From contig NC_077243.1 in the NCBI RefSeq assembly GCF_947179165.1, positions 53,434,001-53,498,000 on the forward strand: 64,000 bases of DNA, given 5' to 3'. A program made the translations under genes and the position numbers. Of the stretch, positions 47,850 to 58,420 are shown piece after piece; position 1 is the stretch's first letter; each line of letters starts with the position of its first letter. The notes beneath the pieces were generated by a model. The model was not told where the DNA came from and searched no databases. It saw nothing but the letters and a program-made list of their open reading frames with translations. Source of the stretch: Solanum dulcamara. Taxonomy: Eukaryota > Streptophyta > Magnoliopsida > Solanales > Solanaceae.

Positions 47850-47982
47850 ACCTATGCTTCTAGGAAACTTAAGGTTCATGATTTAGAGCTAGAGTCTGTG
47901 GTATTTTCTTTGAGGCTATGGAGATACTATTTATATGGTGTCCATATTGATGTATTCACCGATCACAAGAGTTTGCTATATA
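47850..47982 (+). pseudogene. RNase H segment in inverted orientation
   Basis: On the plus strand, opposite to all other C coding parts, this reads [18 protein letters not shown], then [16 protein letters not shown] and TDHKSLLY, the middle of gypsy RNase H including the TDH motif. The minus strand lacks just this part: it ends in MQNGKM-type text near 48225 and resumes at LNLRQRRW near 47735. The piece is followed immediately by the tail of a SINE. It may be an inversion, or a separate insertion from another copy. Confidence 0.8.
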
Positions 47983-48220
47983 CAACAACAACCCAGTGAA
48001 ATCCCACAATATGGTGTCTAGGGAAGGTAAAGTATACGCAGACATTACTCCTACCAAGGTAGAATAGCTATTTCCGAGAGACCCTCGCCTCAAAAGAAGC
48101 ATAAAAAGAGGTCAGATAAGGCTTAGAAGTTCAAAGCGTTATGAGAAAGCAAATAACAAATAACACAAATAATGAAAGAGACATAGATAAAATAGAGTAA
48201 TCAAAGTATAGAAAGTAATA
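47983..48220 (-). mobile_element. TTG-tailed SINE (Au/TS type), copy 1
   Basis: Read on the minus strand it ends GGGATTTCACTGGGTTGTTG with (TTG)n, preceded by CCTTGGTAGGAGTAA, 'gtctgcgtatactttacc' and GAGGCGAGGGTCTCTCGG. These match the conserved 3' body of plant Au/TS SINEs. The upstream ~110 bp (48111-48220) may be its 5' part or older sequence. No clear target duplication is present, in line with rearrangement at this spot. Confidence 0.75.
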
Positions 48221-48225
48221 TCATT

Positions 48226-49720
48226 TTACCATTCTGCATTTGTACACAACACGTGAAGAATCACAAAACACAACAAATCCATCGAACCTTCCAGTAAAAT
48301 CAACAATGGAGCGAAGTTAAGCCTATCCTTCAACTCTTGAAAACTCTTCTCACATGCCTCAGACCATTGGAATTTCCCCTTATTTTGAGCCAAAGTAGTC
48401 AAGGGCGATGTAATGTATGATAAACCTTTCACAAACCATCTATAATAACCAGCTAAGCCCAAGATACTCCGAATATCAGAAGGGGAAAAAAGTCTAGGTC
48501 AATTATTAACCAACTCAGTCTTCTTGGGATCAACCATAATTCCTTCATCGAAGATGATATGGCCAAGTAGAGCAACTGAACTCAACTAAAATTCATACTT
48601 ACTAAATTTAGCAAACAACTAACAGTCCTTAAGAATTTGCAATACAATTCTCAAATGATCGGCATGCTCTTCCTCACTCTGTGAGTAGATCAAAATATCA
48701 TCAATGAACACAATAACGCACATATCCAAGTATATATTGAACACCCTATTCATCAACTCCATAAAAGGTATAGGGGCATTCATTAGTCCAAAGACATAAC
48801 CAAAAATTCAAGGTGACCATACTGGGTTCTAAAAGTCATCTTTGGAATATCACTTTCCCTAACTCAAGGTTGATGATAACCCGATTGACAATAATTTTTT
48901 TAAAAAGTAGATTACTCCTTGAAGTTGACCAAACAAGTCATCAATCCTTGGAATAGGATACTTATTCTTAAGTGTTTCTTTATTCAGTTGCCGATAATTA
49001 ATACACATTTGGAGAGAACCATCCTACTTTCTAACAAAAAGAACTGGAGCACCCCATGGTGAGATACTAGGTCTAATGACATCCTTATCTAATAAGTACT
49101 TCAACTGATCCTTTAACTCTTTCAATTTTATTGGATCCATTCAGTTATGAGGAATACATATAGGTTGAGTATTCGAGAGAAGATCGATACTGGAATGTAT
49201 TTCCCTTTCGAGAGGAATGCCCAGGAGGTCATCAGGTAAGACTTTTGGAAATTTATTAATGACTGGAAGTAACTTAAGAGTAGGAGCTTTAAAATTAGTG
49301 TCTTTTACATAAACTAGATAATAAATGCAACCTTTGAAAATTATTTTTCGAGCTTTAAGGCATGAGATGAATTGACTGTATACATGGAATTACTACCTTT
49401 CCATTCTAAGACTGGCTCATTAGGAAACTAAAACTTGACAACACGGGTCTTACAACATATAGAAGCCATAAAGCTAATACATACCAAGAATAACAATAAA
49501 AATCAGTCATAACAAGTTTTACAAGATCAACTAAGGTGATTTTATGAAACGCTGAAACTATGAAATTTCTATAGACTCTTTTAACAACAACTGAATCATC
49601 AATATGAGTATAGACCAAAAAAGGTTTTAGCAAGATCTCGGGACTAAAAATGAACCTCATAGTAAGACAAGGAGTAATAAATTATCAGCACCAAGATATA
49701 ATAATGAAAAAACATCAAAG
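48226..49720 (-). pseudogene. Protease and reverse transcriptase of element C
   Basis: Minus strand, upstream to downstream: a protease region near 49400-49720, in which the place of the catalytic Asp reads LYLGA, so the active site seems lost. Then [22 protein letters not shown] near 49000-49060, [20 protein letters not shown], a degenerate palm part, the catalytic FIDD box at 48697-48708 in [26 protein letters not shown] near 48530-48570, and LGLAGYYRWFVKGLS in the open frame 48226-48462. The order and motifs are those of Ty3/gypsy. Stops occur in several places. The end runs into the start of RNase H (FCDSSR near 48245) before the SINE. Confidence 0.87.
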
Positions 49721-49869
49721 TTGATGACTTTCAACATATCAGTCACAACATTGAGGGAATCCTCTAACTCCTAAGGAATCTTAAGGGCATTTTGGTATTG
49801 AAAGCTACCTGAAGTAGTAACACACTGATCTAGATGATCGGTAGTCTGAGCCTGGGGTCTAGAACCACT

Positions 49870-50895
49870 CCTATACTTTTTTGCATGATGACCCAACTTT
49901 CCACACTTGTAGTATACATCCAATCCCGCTAAGCACTCTCTCCTATGGTTTTTTTCACACTTCTTACATGGAGGAATAACTTGACCACTCAGATCCCCTC
50001 CTTGTGTCTTAGGATTAGGAACCTCATCCTTATCATATTTTGGAGCTAGAGGGTTAGATGAAACTTGGTTAGAATACCTTTAATGAAATTGAGAACGACC
50101 ACCATTATCGGAATTACCATGAGAGAAATTTCCACCATCATCTCGAGACCTTTTTGACTCTATCTTAGACCTATCCTTCAACTTTTCTTTCTCAATATTT
50201 TCGACATGTGTCATAAGCCTTGAGATATCTATCTCCTTAATGAGCATGGCAGTCTTACACTCTTTGACCATAAAATCGTAGACATATGAAACAGACTTGC
50301 TCATAGAGCCCTTGGATCCACAACCATGAAAGGAGCATATTTGGACAATTTTGTGAACTTGAGGGCATATGCCCTCACACTCATGTTATCTTGGTGTAAA
50401 TTAATGAACTCTTGCACCTTTGCCTCTCTCAACTCTAACGAAAAGAATCGATCAAGAAATGCACCATTTAACTCCTCCCAATCAATAAGACGATCGTCTA
50501 TACCTCTCTCACCTTTGCATTGCTCATACCATATTTAAGAAACCCCTTTGAGTTAATACACTACCAAGTCCACTTTTTCAGTCGGGCTAACACCTATGAT
50601 GCCAACAATCTTATCAATACCCTCCATTGAACTCTTGTGGATTTTCATCTACCTTAGAACCATGAAACTTTAGAGGGTTCATTCAATTGAAATCATAAAC
50701 TCAACTAGCCTCCATACCCATATTTAAGTTAACGGGGAGCTACCACCTTACATTTCACTTGAGCCACCATGGCTTGAGCAAAAACTTGCAAAGTGGCTCA
50801 AAACTCCCCATGAGTCACTTATTTATTCAAGGGGTATTTTGGAGCTTATTACTACTCCTAAACATTCCATCAAACGATGTATCTTTGTGCAGGAA
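49870..50895 (-). pseudogene. gag: Broken gag of element C
   Basis: From a probable start near 50890 the minus strand gives a degenerate N-terminus, then KFHGSKVDENPQEF near 50650-50690, IVGIIGVSPTEKVDLVVY, IWYEQ, LIDWEELNGAFLDRFF, FINLHQDNMSVRAYALKF, MSKSVSYVYDFMVKECKTAM and an Arg/Ser-rich linker. Two zinc-knuckle regions follow (49875-49970): CKKCEKNHRREC, kept, and YYKCGKLGHHAKKY, where two Cys positions are Tyr. Frameshifts and stops are frequent. Comparison by eye with gag of A and H shows the same two-finger plan. Confidence 0.86.
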
Positions 50896-51097
50896 TGATT
50901 CTGTAATCTAAAATAGAAAGCATTAGAGGAGGAAACCTTAGAGTTCAACTCTAAAACATGATGAGATCATGAAACAAGTGATGTTTTCCCTAAAATGCCT
51001 TATAGACTCCTATTCATAGATGTGACGCACTTCACACTAATGAACAAAACTCTACTCGATGAGAAATATTAGACTTCCAAGGATACTTAAACCATGT

Positions 51098-51109
51098 GCT
51101 TTGATACCA
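51098..51109 (-). other. Primer-binding site of element C
   Basis: Minus strand TGGTATCAAAGC (one change from TGGTATCAGAGC), four bases from the LTR edge at 51114 (TATCACGATA, changed from TGTCACGA). Confidence 0.8.
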
Positions 51110-51830
51110 AGTTTATCACGATATAAGCTAGACCCTATCTGTGACACGATGATTAAAATCCCAAGAGACCCCAACTAAGCCTCTTATCATATCATTCATG
51201 AGCATACATAAGGTAAGTAAGAAAATAAGCTAAGGCATAGACACGGAAGCATAGTCTTAATATAAAGTATCAATATCAAAATTTGAAATGAAAAACAACA
51301 TAGAATCTAAACATTCAACATGCCTCTACTAACTTGATGGGAACATAAGACAAACTCCTATCTCACCCATGAAAATATAAGAGAATGAAATAGTCAAACG
51401 ATGCAAATAAAATTAAAGTGACATATCCTCAAACCTTGAGAACTCGCCACCAATACATATGTAATAAGTTTTAGCCATGAATAAAAGGATAAATGTGATC
51501 ATCAGAGCCTACATTATGATAAGATGTAGGCAATAAGTATGCCTTAGCACATAGAATGCACTAAGTATATCAGATGTATGCATGAACAATAAATATTGAA
51601 CATAAGAAATATGATTCATGGAATGTAGGACCAATATCTTAAAATATGAGTAAAATCATAAAATTATTAAAACATCATAATCATTGGCCAATGCATCAAA
51701 ATATCATCATCATGAGGACTTTATAACTTTTCATTAACTGGTATGGGATATGACCCTAATCGAAACTTAAAACCATGCGATCTATTATATAGAATTTGAT
51801 AATCCCTACATTGATATGGGGGAGGCTATC

Positions 51831-53998
51831 TATAACACCCCGAATATTTCTACATCAAGACAAGTCCAAAGAAATTCTATCTGCTAAATTTTCGTATGAG
51901 TTCGGAATAGGGTCAAATTAAAATGTCCATATCTCCTATTATATAAGGAATTTGGTGTTCTATGACATATCAATTTAAATTTCTTTGAGTCCTCTTTCCA
52001 ACCCCACCAAGTCACCTCATTCTAAGTTCAGAATCAAAAGTTATAATCATTTTACCAAAGACTACCGTTGTAACCGTTTATGGGCTTGGTGTGGCGCACT
52101 AGCAGCACGCTCGAAACTAGCTGCAGTAGTTTGTCCCTTGGCACGGTGCACCAGCAGAGCGCCCGAAACTAGTTGCAGTAGTTTGGCCTTAGTGCGGTGT
52201 AGCACACCACTATCACGCCTGCAAGGTTTTGAGCCCTTTTTCCAGATTTATTTTTTATGAAGGGCAACAATTATCTAAACAAATATATACAAACTTAGAC
52301 GCATTTGGGGGTAAATTTTACAGTTTTTCACCTCCCTAAAACCCTAAACTTCATCCTCCTCTCTCTCAAATCATCTCCTCCAATTTTTCTCTCAAACTCA
52401 AAGGATTCAAGATTCCCATTTAGGACCAAAAAATCAAGATTTCTTCAAGTTCTACTCTAAGGTATGTGGGTTTTCATCCATGGGTTCTTCCACCCATAGA
52501 TCCCAAATGTTTTCTGATGGTTCCAAATATATAGATTATGGTATATTTTAAGTTTATTTACTCCTATTGATATATATGTATATTGAATCTCAATTTCAAG
52601 TGATGAGTTTTTATGGATTTTCATACTACGATTCCAAATGCATAGATTCTTAAATATTTGAAGTTTATTTACCTATATTGACTTATGTTGATCCTTATTT
52701 ACATGAAATGGATGGTTTGTCAGGGTTCTTATATGAAGGCTTGAAAGTTAGTTTTAAAGTGCATATAATGGGTTGTTTGAAGATGTTTCAAATGATGCAT
52801 TTCCATCACTCTCAAGCGTTAAATGTGTTTGAAAGTTATACGAAATAAACCCACCTAGTCTTCTTATGTTGAAATGAAGTTGAATTAAAAGTTTTGACTC
52901 CAAATAGAAGTTTATGAAGCAAATACCTATGTTTAAGGAAGTCTTATGAAATGATTGAATGATGATGAAAGGGTTTTTAGCCAAAGTAAGGATTCAATAT
53001 GAAAGGACAATTCTCACATATTTGAATCAAATAAAATATTTTAATTAGCTATTCCACCGATGATGATTTGATGTCTAAAGTTATACAATGCTTATGTTAT
53101 TATGATATATAAACGTTATTCCATGGAATTGACCTAGCATCGAATGTAGCATATAGATGGATACTTGACATAAGGGGTCCTTAAGTAAAGTTTCATATTG
53201 CATTAACTATGCGCCAACATAGGAGCTCTTGTACGCTATTTAGGCTAGTGGATCCACAATTAGCCCTTAATGTCAAAGTTAAAGAAATGATCAAAGTTGA
53301 CGGAGTTCTACCCGGAAAGTAGTCTCCCCATGCCAATGTAGGGGTTATGTTGGATTCCATGTAATAGCTCGCATGGTCATAAATGTCGGTTATGGTCACT
53401 TCCCCACAAAATGAATATTTTAAGGCTTCATATGATGATGTCTAATGCATGCATTCACTTATGTATATTGCTTACTTATGTCTCTCTCATGTTCTTTATT
53501 TCATAGCATACTCACATTCTTAGTTCATTCAAAGTACTAATGCATACTTTTGCCTACATAATATCACCATGTAGGAACTGATGTCGCTCTTCGACCTCTT
53601 CCACGTGTCTAGCTCAGATTAGGTTAAAGATTTCTTATGGTGAGTTCCCATGTTTTGAGAACAACATCCTTTTTATTCTAAGCTTATGTTATGTAGAACA
53701 TTAAGACTTTTATTAAGGCATTTCTTAACACTTATTTTGAGGGTGAGCTAGGGACATGTCTTAGCCACCACCAAGTCTTTAATGTAGAAGGTTTGGTTAG
53801 ACATAGAAAAAGATTTTATTTTGTCATTGACTCTTATTAAATGTGAAGCCCCTTAGTCCCTATATCCCTTTTATTTTTCTCTTGATTTGTTTATTATTAC
53901 CAATGAAATGCTTAATGAATGCTAAGACGTTTGGGTGAGGTACCTCCAAGTGTCTCATTCACTATGTCATGTCTAGGCCCTAGGCTTGGGTCGTGACA
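51831..53998 (+). repeat. Solo LTR B
   Basis: It starts TATAACACCCCG (TG changed to TA) and ends GGGTCGTGACA. Flanks CTATC (51826-51830) and CTATT (53999-54003) agree at four of five bases, and the host LTR of C joins cleanly across the gap ('gggaggctat' then 'ttttcaaggcatattcc'). The 3' half is related to the LTR of element I. It holds a palindromic, tandemly repeated word zone at 52096-52199 and a pyrimidine-rich leader near 52330-52420. Confidence 0.87.
52096..52199. repeat. 52-bp tandem repeat of GC-rich words in LTR B
   Basis: Two units start GCACTAGCAG and GCACCAGCAG at 52096 and 52148, each followed by CGAAACTAG.TGCAGTAGTT. The zone also contains GCACGGTGCACC and GCGGTGTAGCACACC, which are near-palindromic. 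Confidence 0.8.
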
Positions 53999-54218
53999 CT
54001 ATTTTTTCAAGGCATATTCCATCATGGTACTCTCTTTAACTTTGCTATATATAGATCCACTAGCTTTAACGTATTGATATCTTTATACCTACGCAGGCAG
54101 TGTAGTTAGGGACTAAATGTTGCTGCTAGGATTCCCTTGGGTAGCTACAATGGCTACCAGACTGAACCCCACCTTAAAGTCCTCTCAATGCTAAGTCTTT
54201 ATCCCAACGGAACTTTCA

Positions 54219-54297
54219 ACAACAACAACAACACAGTGAAATCCCACAATATGGGGTCTGGAAGGATAAAGTATACGAAGACCTTACTCCTACCAAT
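54219..54297 (-). mobile_element. TTG-tailed SINE, copy 2 (5' truncated)
   Basis: The minus strand reads GGTAGGAGTAAGG...GGGATTTCACTG.GTTG(TTG)n. It is flanked by a perfect 10-bp duplication GGAACTTTCA at 54209-54218 and 54298-54307, in the LTR of C. The 3' LTR of C has the empty site ('cagaactttcatg' near 45579). Confidence 0.9.
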
Positions 54298-54346
54298 GGA
54301 ACTTTCATATGAGTAGCTCGTCTATCATCATCATGGTAAGATCATA

Positions 54347-54921
54347 AACTTCCTGGCGGGCCCGCAGATCTAATGTGCGGTTAAGTCAAATCCTCTTGAC
54401 TCTACGATTCCTAAGGACCGAAGATGCTCCTGGTATGTAGTCAAGAACTCATGGGCATCCTCCTCAGTTGGTCCAGTAAATATCAGAGGTGAAAGCCTCT
54501 AAAATACCCCAAGCATATTCTGCTTGCACAATAGTATAACCTCATTATCTATACCCGACTCTAGAGCCATGTGAGCTGGTAGTTGCTGGCCCTCTGGGGC
54601 TACTATGGCAAGCTGACCCTGTGGTTCCAGAGATGGAACTGGAGTTGATACCTGGCTCATCTCACCTATAGATGCCAAAATCTGGGTAAGTATAGCATGA
54701 ATCTCTAGTGTAGATAATGGCAGAGCTGGTCTTGGCCCCACTGACTTTGGAAGTACATATGTTGCTTATTGCTCCTCCTTAGGCTTGAGAGCCTCCTCTC
54801 TATAATGGGATAGTGCTACATCCCTCACACGACCTCTAGGATGGCCTCTATCCCTAGTTGGGGCTCTATTTGGGGGCTCAGGTACATTATCTCTAGCCGC
54901 TTGGACTTGCGTGCGAGCCAT
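54347..54921 (-). pseudogene. gag: N-terminal half of gag (element D)
   Basis: ATG at 54919-54921 opens MARTQVQAARDNVPEPPNRA followed by an Arg/Gly-rich leader (DRGHPRGRVRDV), typical of gag starts of this chromovirus group. After a frameshift, 54499-54741 reads a Gln/Pro-rich segment, then after another break VFTGP-like text and a YQEHL-type helix near 54400-54450. The reading ends at the junction with element C's LTR at about 54346. The capsid end and zinc knuckles are lost. Confidence 0.8.
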
Positions 54922-55110
54922 CCTGTGAAAAAGGGAAAATGTTAATATTTTAAGGAATAAATAAGACCCACACTGCACGAAACTGAGACAAAAAGGGAAA
55001 TTTTCCTAACAACATCCTGTAGCTTCCTAAAGATAAGTCACGGACGTCTCCTTACTAATTTGCAAGACACAACTAGACACTAGCTCTGTAAAAGTGAGAC
55101 TAGTAAGCCT

Positions 55111-55125
55111 GGGGCTCTAATACCT
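55111..55125 (-). other. Primer-binding site of element D
   Basis: Minus strand AGGTATTAGAGCCCC, close to TGGTATCAGAGCC, lies next to the inner edge of the 5' LTR (55132). Confidence 0.7.
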
Positions 55126-55430
55126 ACTTGTTGTGACCTAATTTATCAAGTCCTGATTGTACCTACTATAACCCAGCAGTGGGTAAGTCAACCCATAACT
55201 CGTAATGACTTGTATTGGGTTTAAAGATAGAAACTAAGCAGAAATAAGTAATTCTAACATAAATAGCATAGATAAGCGGATGACAACAAAAATATATAAA
55301 TACAATTGATTCTTCCTAGAATCTAGAAGTCACTAGTACAGAGCTGACTACATAAGAGAGTACAGGTCCCAAAATAGACCATGGATGCAAGATTTGTCTC
55401 AAAAAGAAAAAGACTAGTATATATATAGAT

Positions 55431-55554
55431 AGAGATTTTGAGCCGAGGGTCTATCAGAAACAGTTGTCCTACCTTGGTAGGAGTAAGTTCTGTGTACACT
55501 TTACCCTCTTCAGACCCCATATTATGGGATTTTACTGGGTTATTGTTGTTGTTG
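55431..55554 (+). mobile_element. TTG-tailed SINE, copy 3
   Basis: GAGCCGAGGGTCTATCAG, CCTTGGTAGGAGTAAG, 'tgtgtacactttaccctc', CAGACCCCATATTATGGGAT, ACTGGG and a (TTG)n tail. Flanked by TATATATAGAT at 55420-55430 and 55555-55565. The sister LTR shows the empty site near 31145-31165. Confidence 0.92.
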
Positions 55555-57234
55555 TATATATAGATGGATACCAAAATAGTACATACTGCTCCAAGCTCGA
55601 ATCAACACTAGTCGTTGGTGCTCGAACCTAATCAAAAAACAGATACAGACTGTAGTATAAGTACCAAAACAACAGATACCCATAAGGCATCATAGGCCGA
55701 CTAAGCTTGAAAAGTAAAAGAAACAACAAAAGAAGGAATACGACAGAACAAGGTTAAGTGCAGAAATCTAAGATGATGTAAAGAACTGCACATGAGTGTA
55801 GAAAGAACTAACTAAAATAATCTACAGCTAAACTACACCTAACTGGACCCCCATAAGCCTAGAAGGTACACTAGTGTACAAGTTTAAATAAAAATCTGAT
55901 CGGATCTCCATAAGCTCGACGAGTACACAAAATAGCTATAACTACTGAGAACTAAAACTTAGAATCCAAGACCATAGAATATAATATAAAACCAAGTAAC
56001 CAATCAAGTATCACGTAATGGAGGTCGGACCTCGAACTGGATGCTCATAGAATGTGTCAATATGGTCGGCCGGAGCTTGAATCCAAATGCCCGATAAGGG
56101 TGCCCCATTAAAGCTACTACAAGTGTTCCTAAAGAACAATAGTTTCCAAACTCCATGTATAGGAATCCACACTTACTCAATCATTAAAACCATCTGAACT
56201 AAATCCTAAACCAATTTTGAATCACAAAATAAAACCTTGTATTACCGCTGAAACTCGTGAAGCCGCAAAATCAATAAAGTAAGGATAGAATGTCATCACA
56301 ACAAGCGTTCTGCCTAACTAAGTCCCAAATTAACACATTCAAGCCTGCTATACCACTCTACAAGGATCTAATACAGCCAAAATGATGTCGGGGCAAAACT
56401 AATCCTTTCATATCCAAATCATGCATTTATAAGGCGAGCTCTAGTCAAACCTAGGTTAAGGTAAAAAATACTCCAAATAGACAATAAAACAAGTATACAA
56501 ATACACCATAAGTCATTGAAGATCAAAAAGTTAAGTAGCATGCTCACAAGTACCCGATAATTCCCTGAAATACGTGTAGAACATGATTTCTAAACATCTA
56601 GTATGATTCAATAATACCCAAACCCAAATTCCAACTAATCAACACACAATCACTTTCTAAATCTCAATCTAAAGAGGGGGAAACTGTAGCATACCTTTAG
56701 GCCGATCACGCATACTCCAAAATCACAGAGCAGGAGCTTTCTCCTTTCTAAGGCTTGTGAATGTTGTCACGCTATCAAATATAGGTACACAACGTTAAAA
56801 TAATTGTTTTGACATTAAAATTACTAAAATTAGAGATAGACACATTTTGTAGTAAAAATATGATTATCGAACCCGTTTTGCTAATTTTGGAATTGACTCT
56901 ATGAAAAGGTCCTAAACACCTCCCCAAACTTGTGTTCTAAAATAGAACACAATTCGAGGCCCAAAACATCAAGAATTACGATATGCAAAGAAATCACCAC
57001 TTAAGCTCAACAACACAACTATGGAAGCAACTAAAATAAGAAATGTACCTCACAAAAGGGTTCCCCAAAAAATTCTTAACACTCCCACACATAGGCATGA
57101 CAATTCCCCACAATTTAGTCTTTAAATCACCCAATTTTGAGCTCTAGAACTCAAGATATCGCACTTTTAAACTTGGCCAAATAACTGAAATGTAGGTCTT
57201 AAAATGACCCTGAAGTGTCACAAAATTGACCCCG

Positions 57235-57405
57235 AAGTATGGTTCAGTGACCTACACCAAAAAGAAAGGCTTCACTGTAGCGATACCATGCCGCTAAAGC
57301 GACTAGTTGCTTTAGCAAATCCCGCCCATAGTGGCCTGGTCGCTTAAGCGTCTTTCTTGTCAGTTTAGCGACAGTCACTTTAGTGACCAGGGGTTGTTTT
57401 AGCAA
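57235..57405. repeat. CGCTTTAGCG word cluster in the 5' LTR of D
   Basis: GTAGCGATACC, CGCTAAAGCGACTAG, CGCTTAAGCG, AGTTTAGCGACAG, CACTTTAGTGACC and others. It matches 32938-33062 in place but not unit by unit. Confidence 0.78.
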
Positions 57406-58269
57406 TAAATCAAATACAACTGATGTAAATAAGCTCTGGCATTGCCTAAGTCTCCAATGGCATGCTTGACATTCGTTTGAAATTTTGTGTGTATAAACGA
57501 GATATGCTACCCCACCAAATTCGACATTCTGAACTCAATCACATATTCAAAATTCCCATATAAGGTCACTTTGATGAAAGGTGGGTTCTACACTGAGTTT
57601 CATATTTAGTCTATTTCCACAACAGGCCTCAGGATTAGACCCGAAGCCTCAAAAAGCAAATTAAGGGGTGTTCGAGATGAAACTTGACATTGTAAAACTA
57701 AATGCACAGATAGAGTTTTCATCCAGATGCATTTTCTAAGAATGTTGACCAATGTCAATCTTAGTCCAAATTTCAAAGGCTAAAGTACCAAATGGCCTTA
57801 AACTCGTATTGATTGCCTCGATACTCAGGCTGACCATTATACTAGCCAAATTTGGCCATTTCAGAGCTAATGGAACCATCAAAATCCCATTCTAAGGTCA
57901 TTTTCTAGAAGTTATGACCGAAATAAACTTTTCACATTATAAAAGCTCCAAAATAGGGAAACAATCCTAAAACCCAAATGAACGACCAGCCGACCAAACA
58001 ATCAGTGTCAGCAAGTCGTAAATGACTTGGGGTCTCTTTAGGAATGTTCTAAATGACAAAAAGGAGGCATTATGGCAAAAATAACCTAGAGGGTCATTAC
58101 ATTTTAACTATTTAAGAAAGATCTTGGTGCTTAATTTGTGAGTAAACATGAAGAACATGATTGTTGAATTTTTTTTTAGAATTTGCAAAAGTAGCCTATT
58201 TTATTATTTATTTATTTATTTATATTTAATATTTTATGCTATATTTAAAAATGACATGGAATTTGACAT

Positions 58270-58420
58270 GTACTTGTTATATTACAACCCATTAAGTAGA
58301 CGAGAAAATAGTTTAAAAGGTTAATTTTCATCAAATTTAAGTGTTTAGTTAGCAAATTCATGAGTAGAAAGATTCAATTATAATTTGAGTCAAGTACAAG
58401 AGCCTGCTAAGTCAATCAGT
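58270..58420 (-). repeat. Right terminal inverted repeat of the Mutator-like element
   Basis: Inverse of 30141-30300, with the flank AAATTTTAT directly after it. A (TTTA)n run lies just inside at 58203-58226. Confidence 0.6.

Larger units (their letters stand above)
44701..54346 (-). mobile_element. Ty3/gypsy chromovirus element C (defective)
   Basis: A minus-strand element with 5' LTR remnant (51114-54346, split by solo LTR B), primer-binding site (51098-51109), broken gag, protease, RT, RNase H, integrase with chromodomain-type end, and a 3' LTR remnant (44701 to about 46022). Both LTRs lack their start segment: the 3' LTR joins the pol end directly with no purine tract, and the 5' LTR stops at about 54346, where D's gag begins. 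It is inserted in the RT of element D. Target duplications cannot be tested because the upper edge is deleted. Confidence 0.82.
51114..54346 (-). repeat. Element C 5' LTR remnant, split by solo LTR B
   Basis: 51114-51830 and 53999-54346 together are co-linear with the 3' LTR (44701 to about 45690). The continuation beyond 'catcatcatggtaa.atca' is replaced by gag of element D, which marks a deletion edge at about 54346. Solo LTR B and a SINE are inserted in it. Confidence 0.8.
30852..58101 (-). mobile_element. Chromovirus element D carrying nested insertions
   Basis: The 3' LTR (30852-33756) and 5' LTR (55132-58101) are on the minus strand, with the flanks TTTAA (30847-30851) and TTTTA (58102-58106), four of five alike. 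From its 5' end it holds a primer-binding site, the start of gag, then element C, a piece of reverse transcriptase, element E (cutting integrase), the rest of integrase and a chromodomain. Most of gag, the protease, most of RT and all of RNase H are gone. The whole nest sits inside the Mutator-like element. Confidence 0.82.
55132..58101 (-). repeat. Element D 5' LTR
   Basis: Plus-strand edges are TGTGACCTAATTTATC and GAGGGTCATTACA. It is co-linear with 30852-33756. A SINE at 55431-55554 is the main insertion relative to the sister LTR. The CGCTTTAGCG cluster is at 57235-57405. Confidence 0.86.
30141..58420. mobile_element. Mutator-like DNA transposon split by element D
   Basis: The left end (30141 onward) and the reverse complement of the right end (58420 downward) align by eye for about 120 bp, for example TTCTACTCATGA at 30208-30219 against the reverse complement at 58357-58368, plus 'aacc/ttttaaac' and the terminal GAYGACYTAAG/GATTGACTTAG text. 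Nine-bp near-identical flanks support the ends. If D is removed, about 1 kb remains, with a CT-rich stretch (30428-30665) and no transposase, so this would be a non-autonomous copy. MULEs typically have long inverted repeats and 9-bp duplications (family knowledge). Confidence 0.6.
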
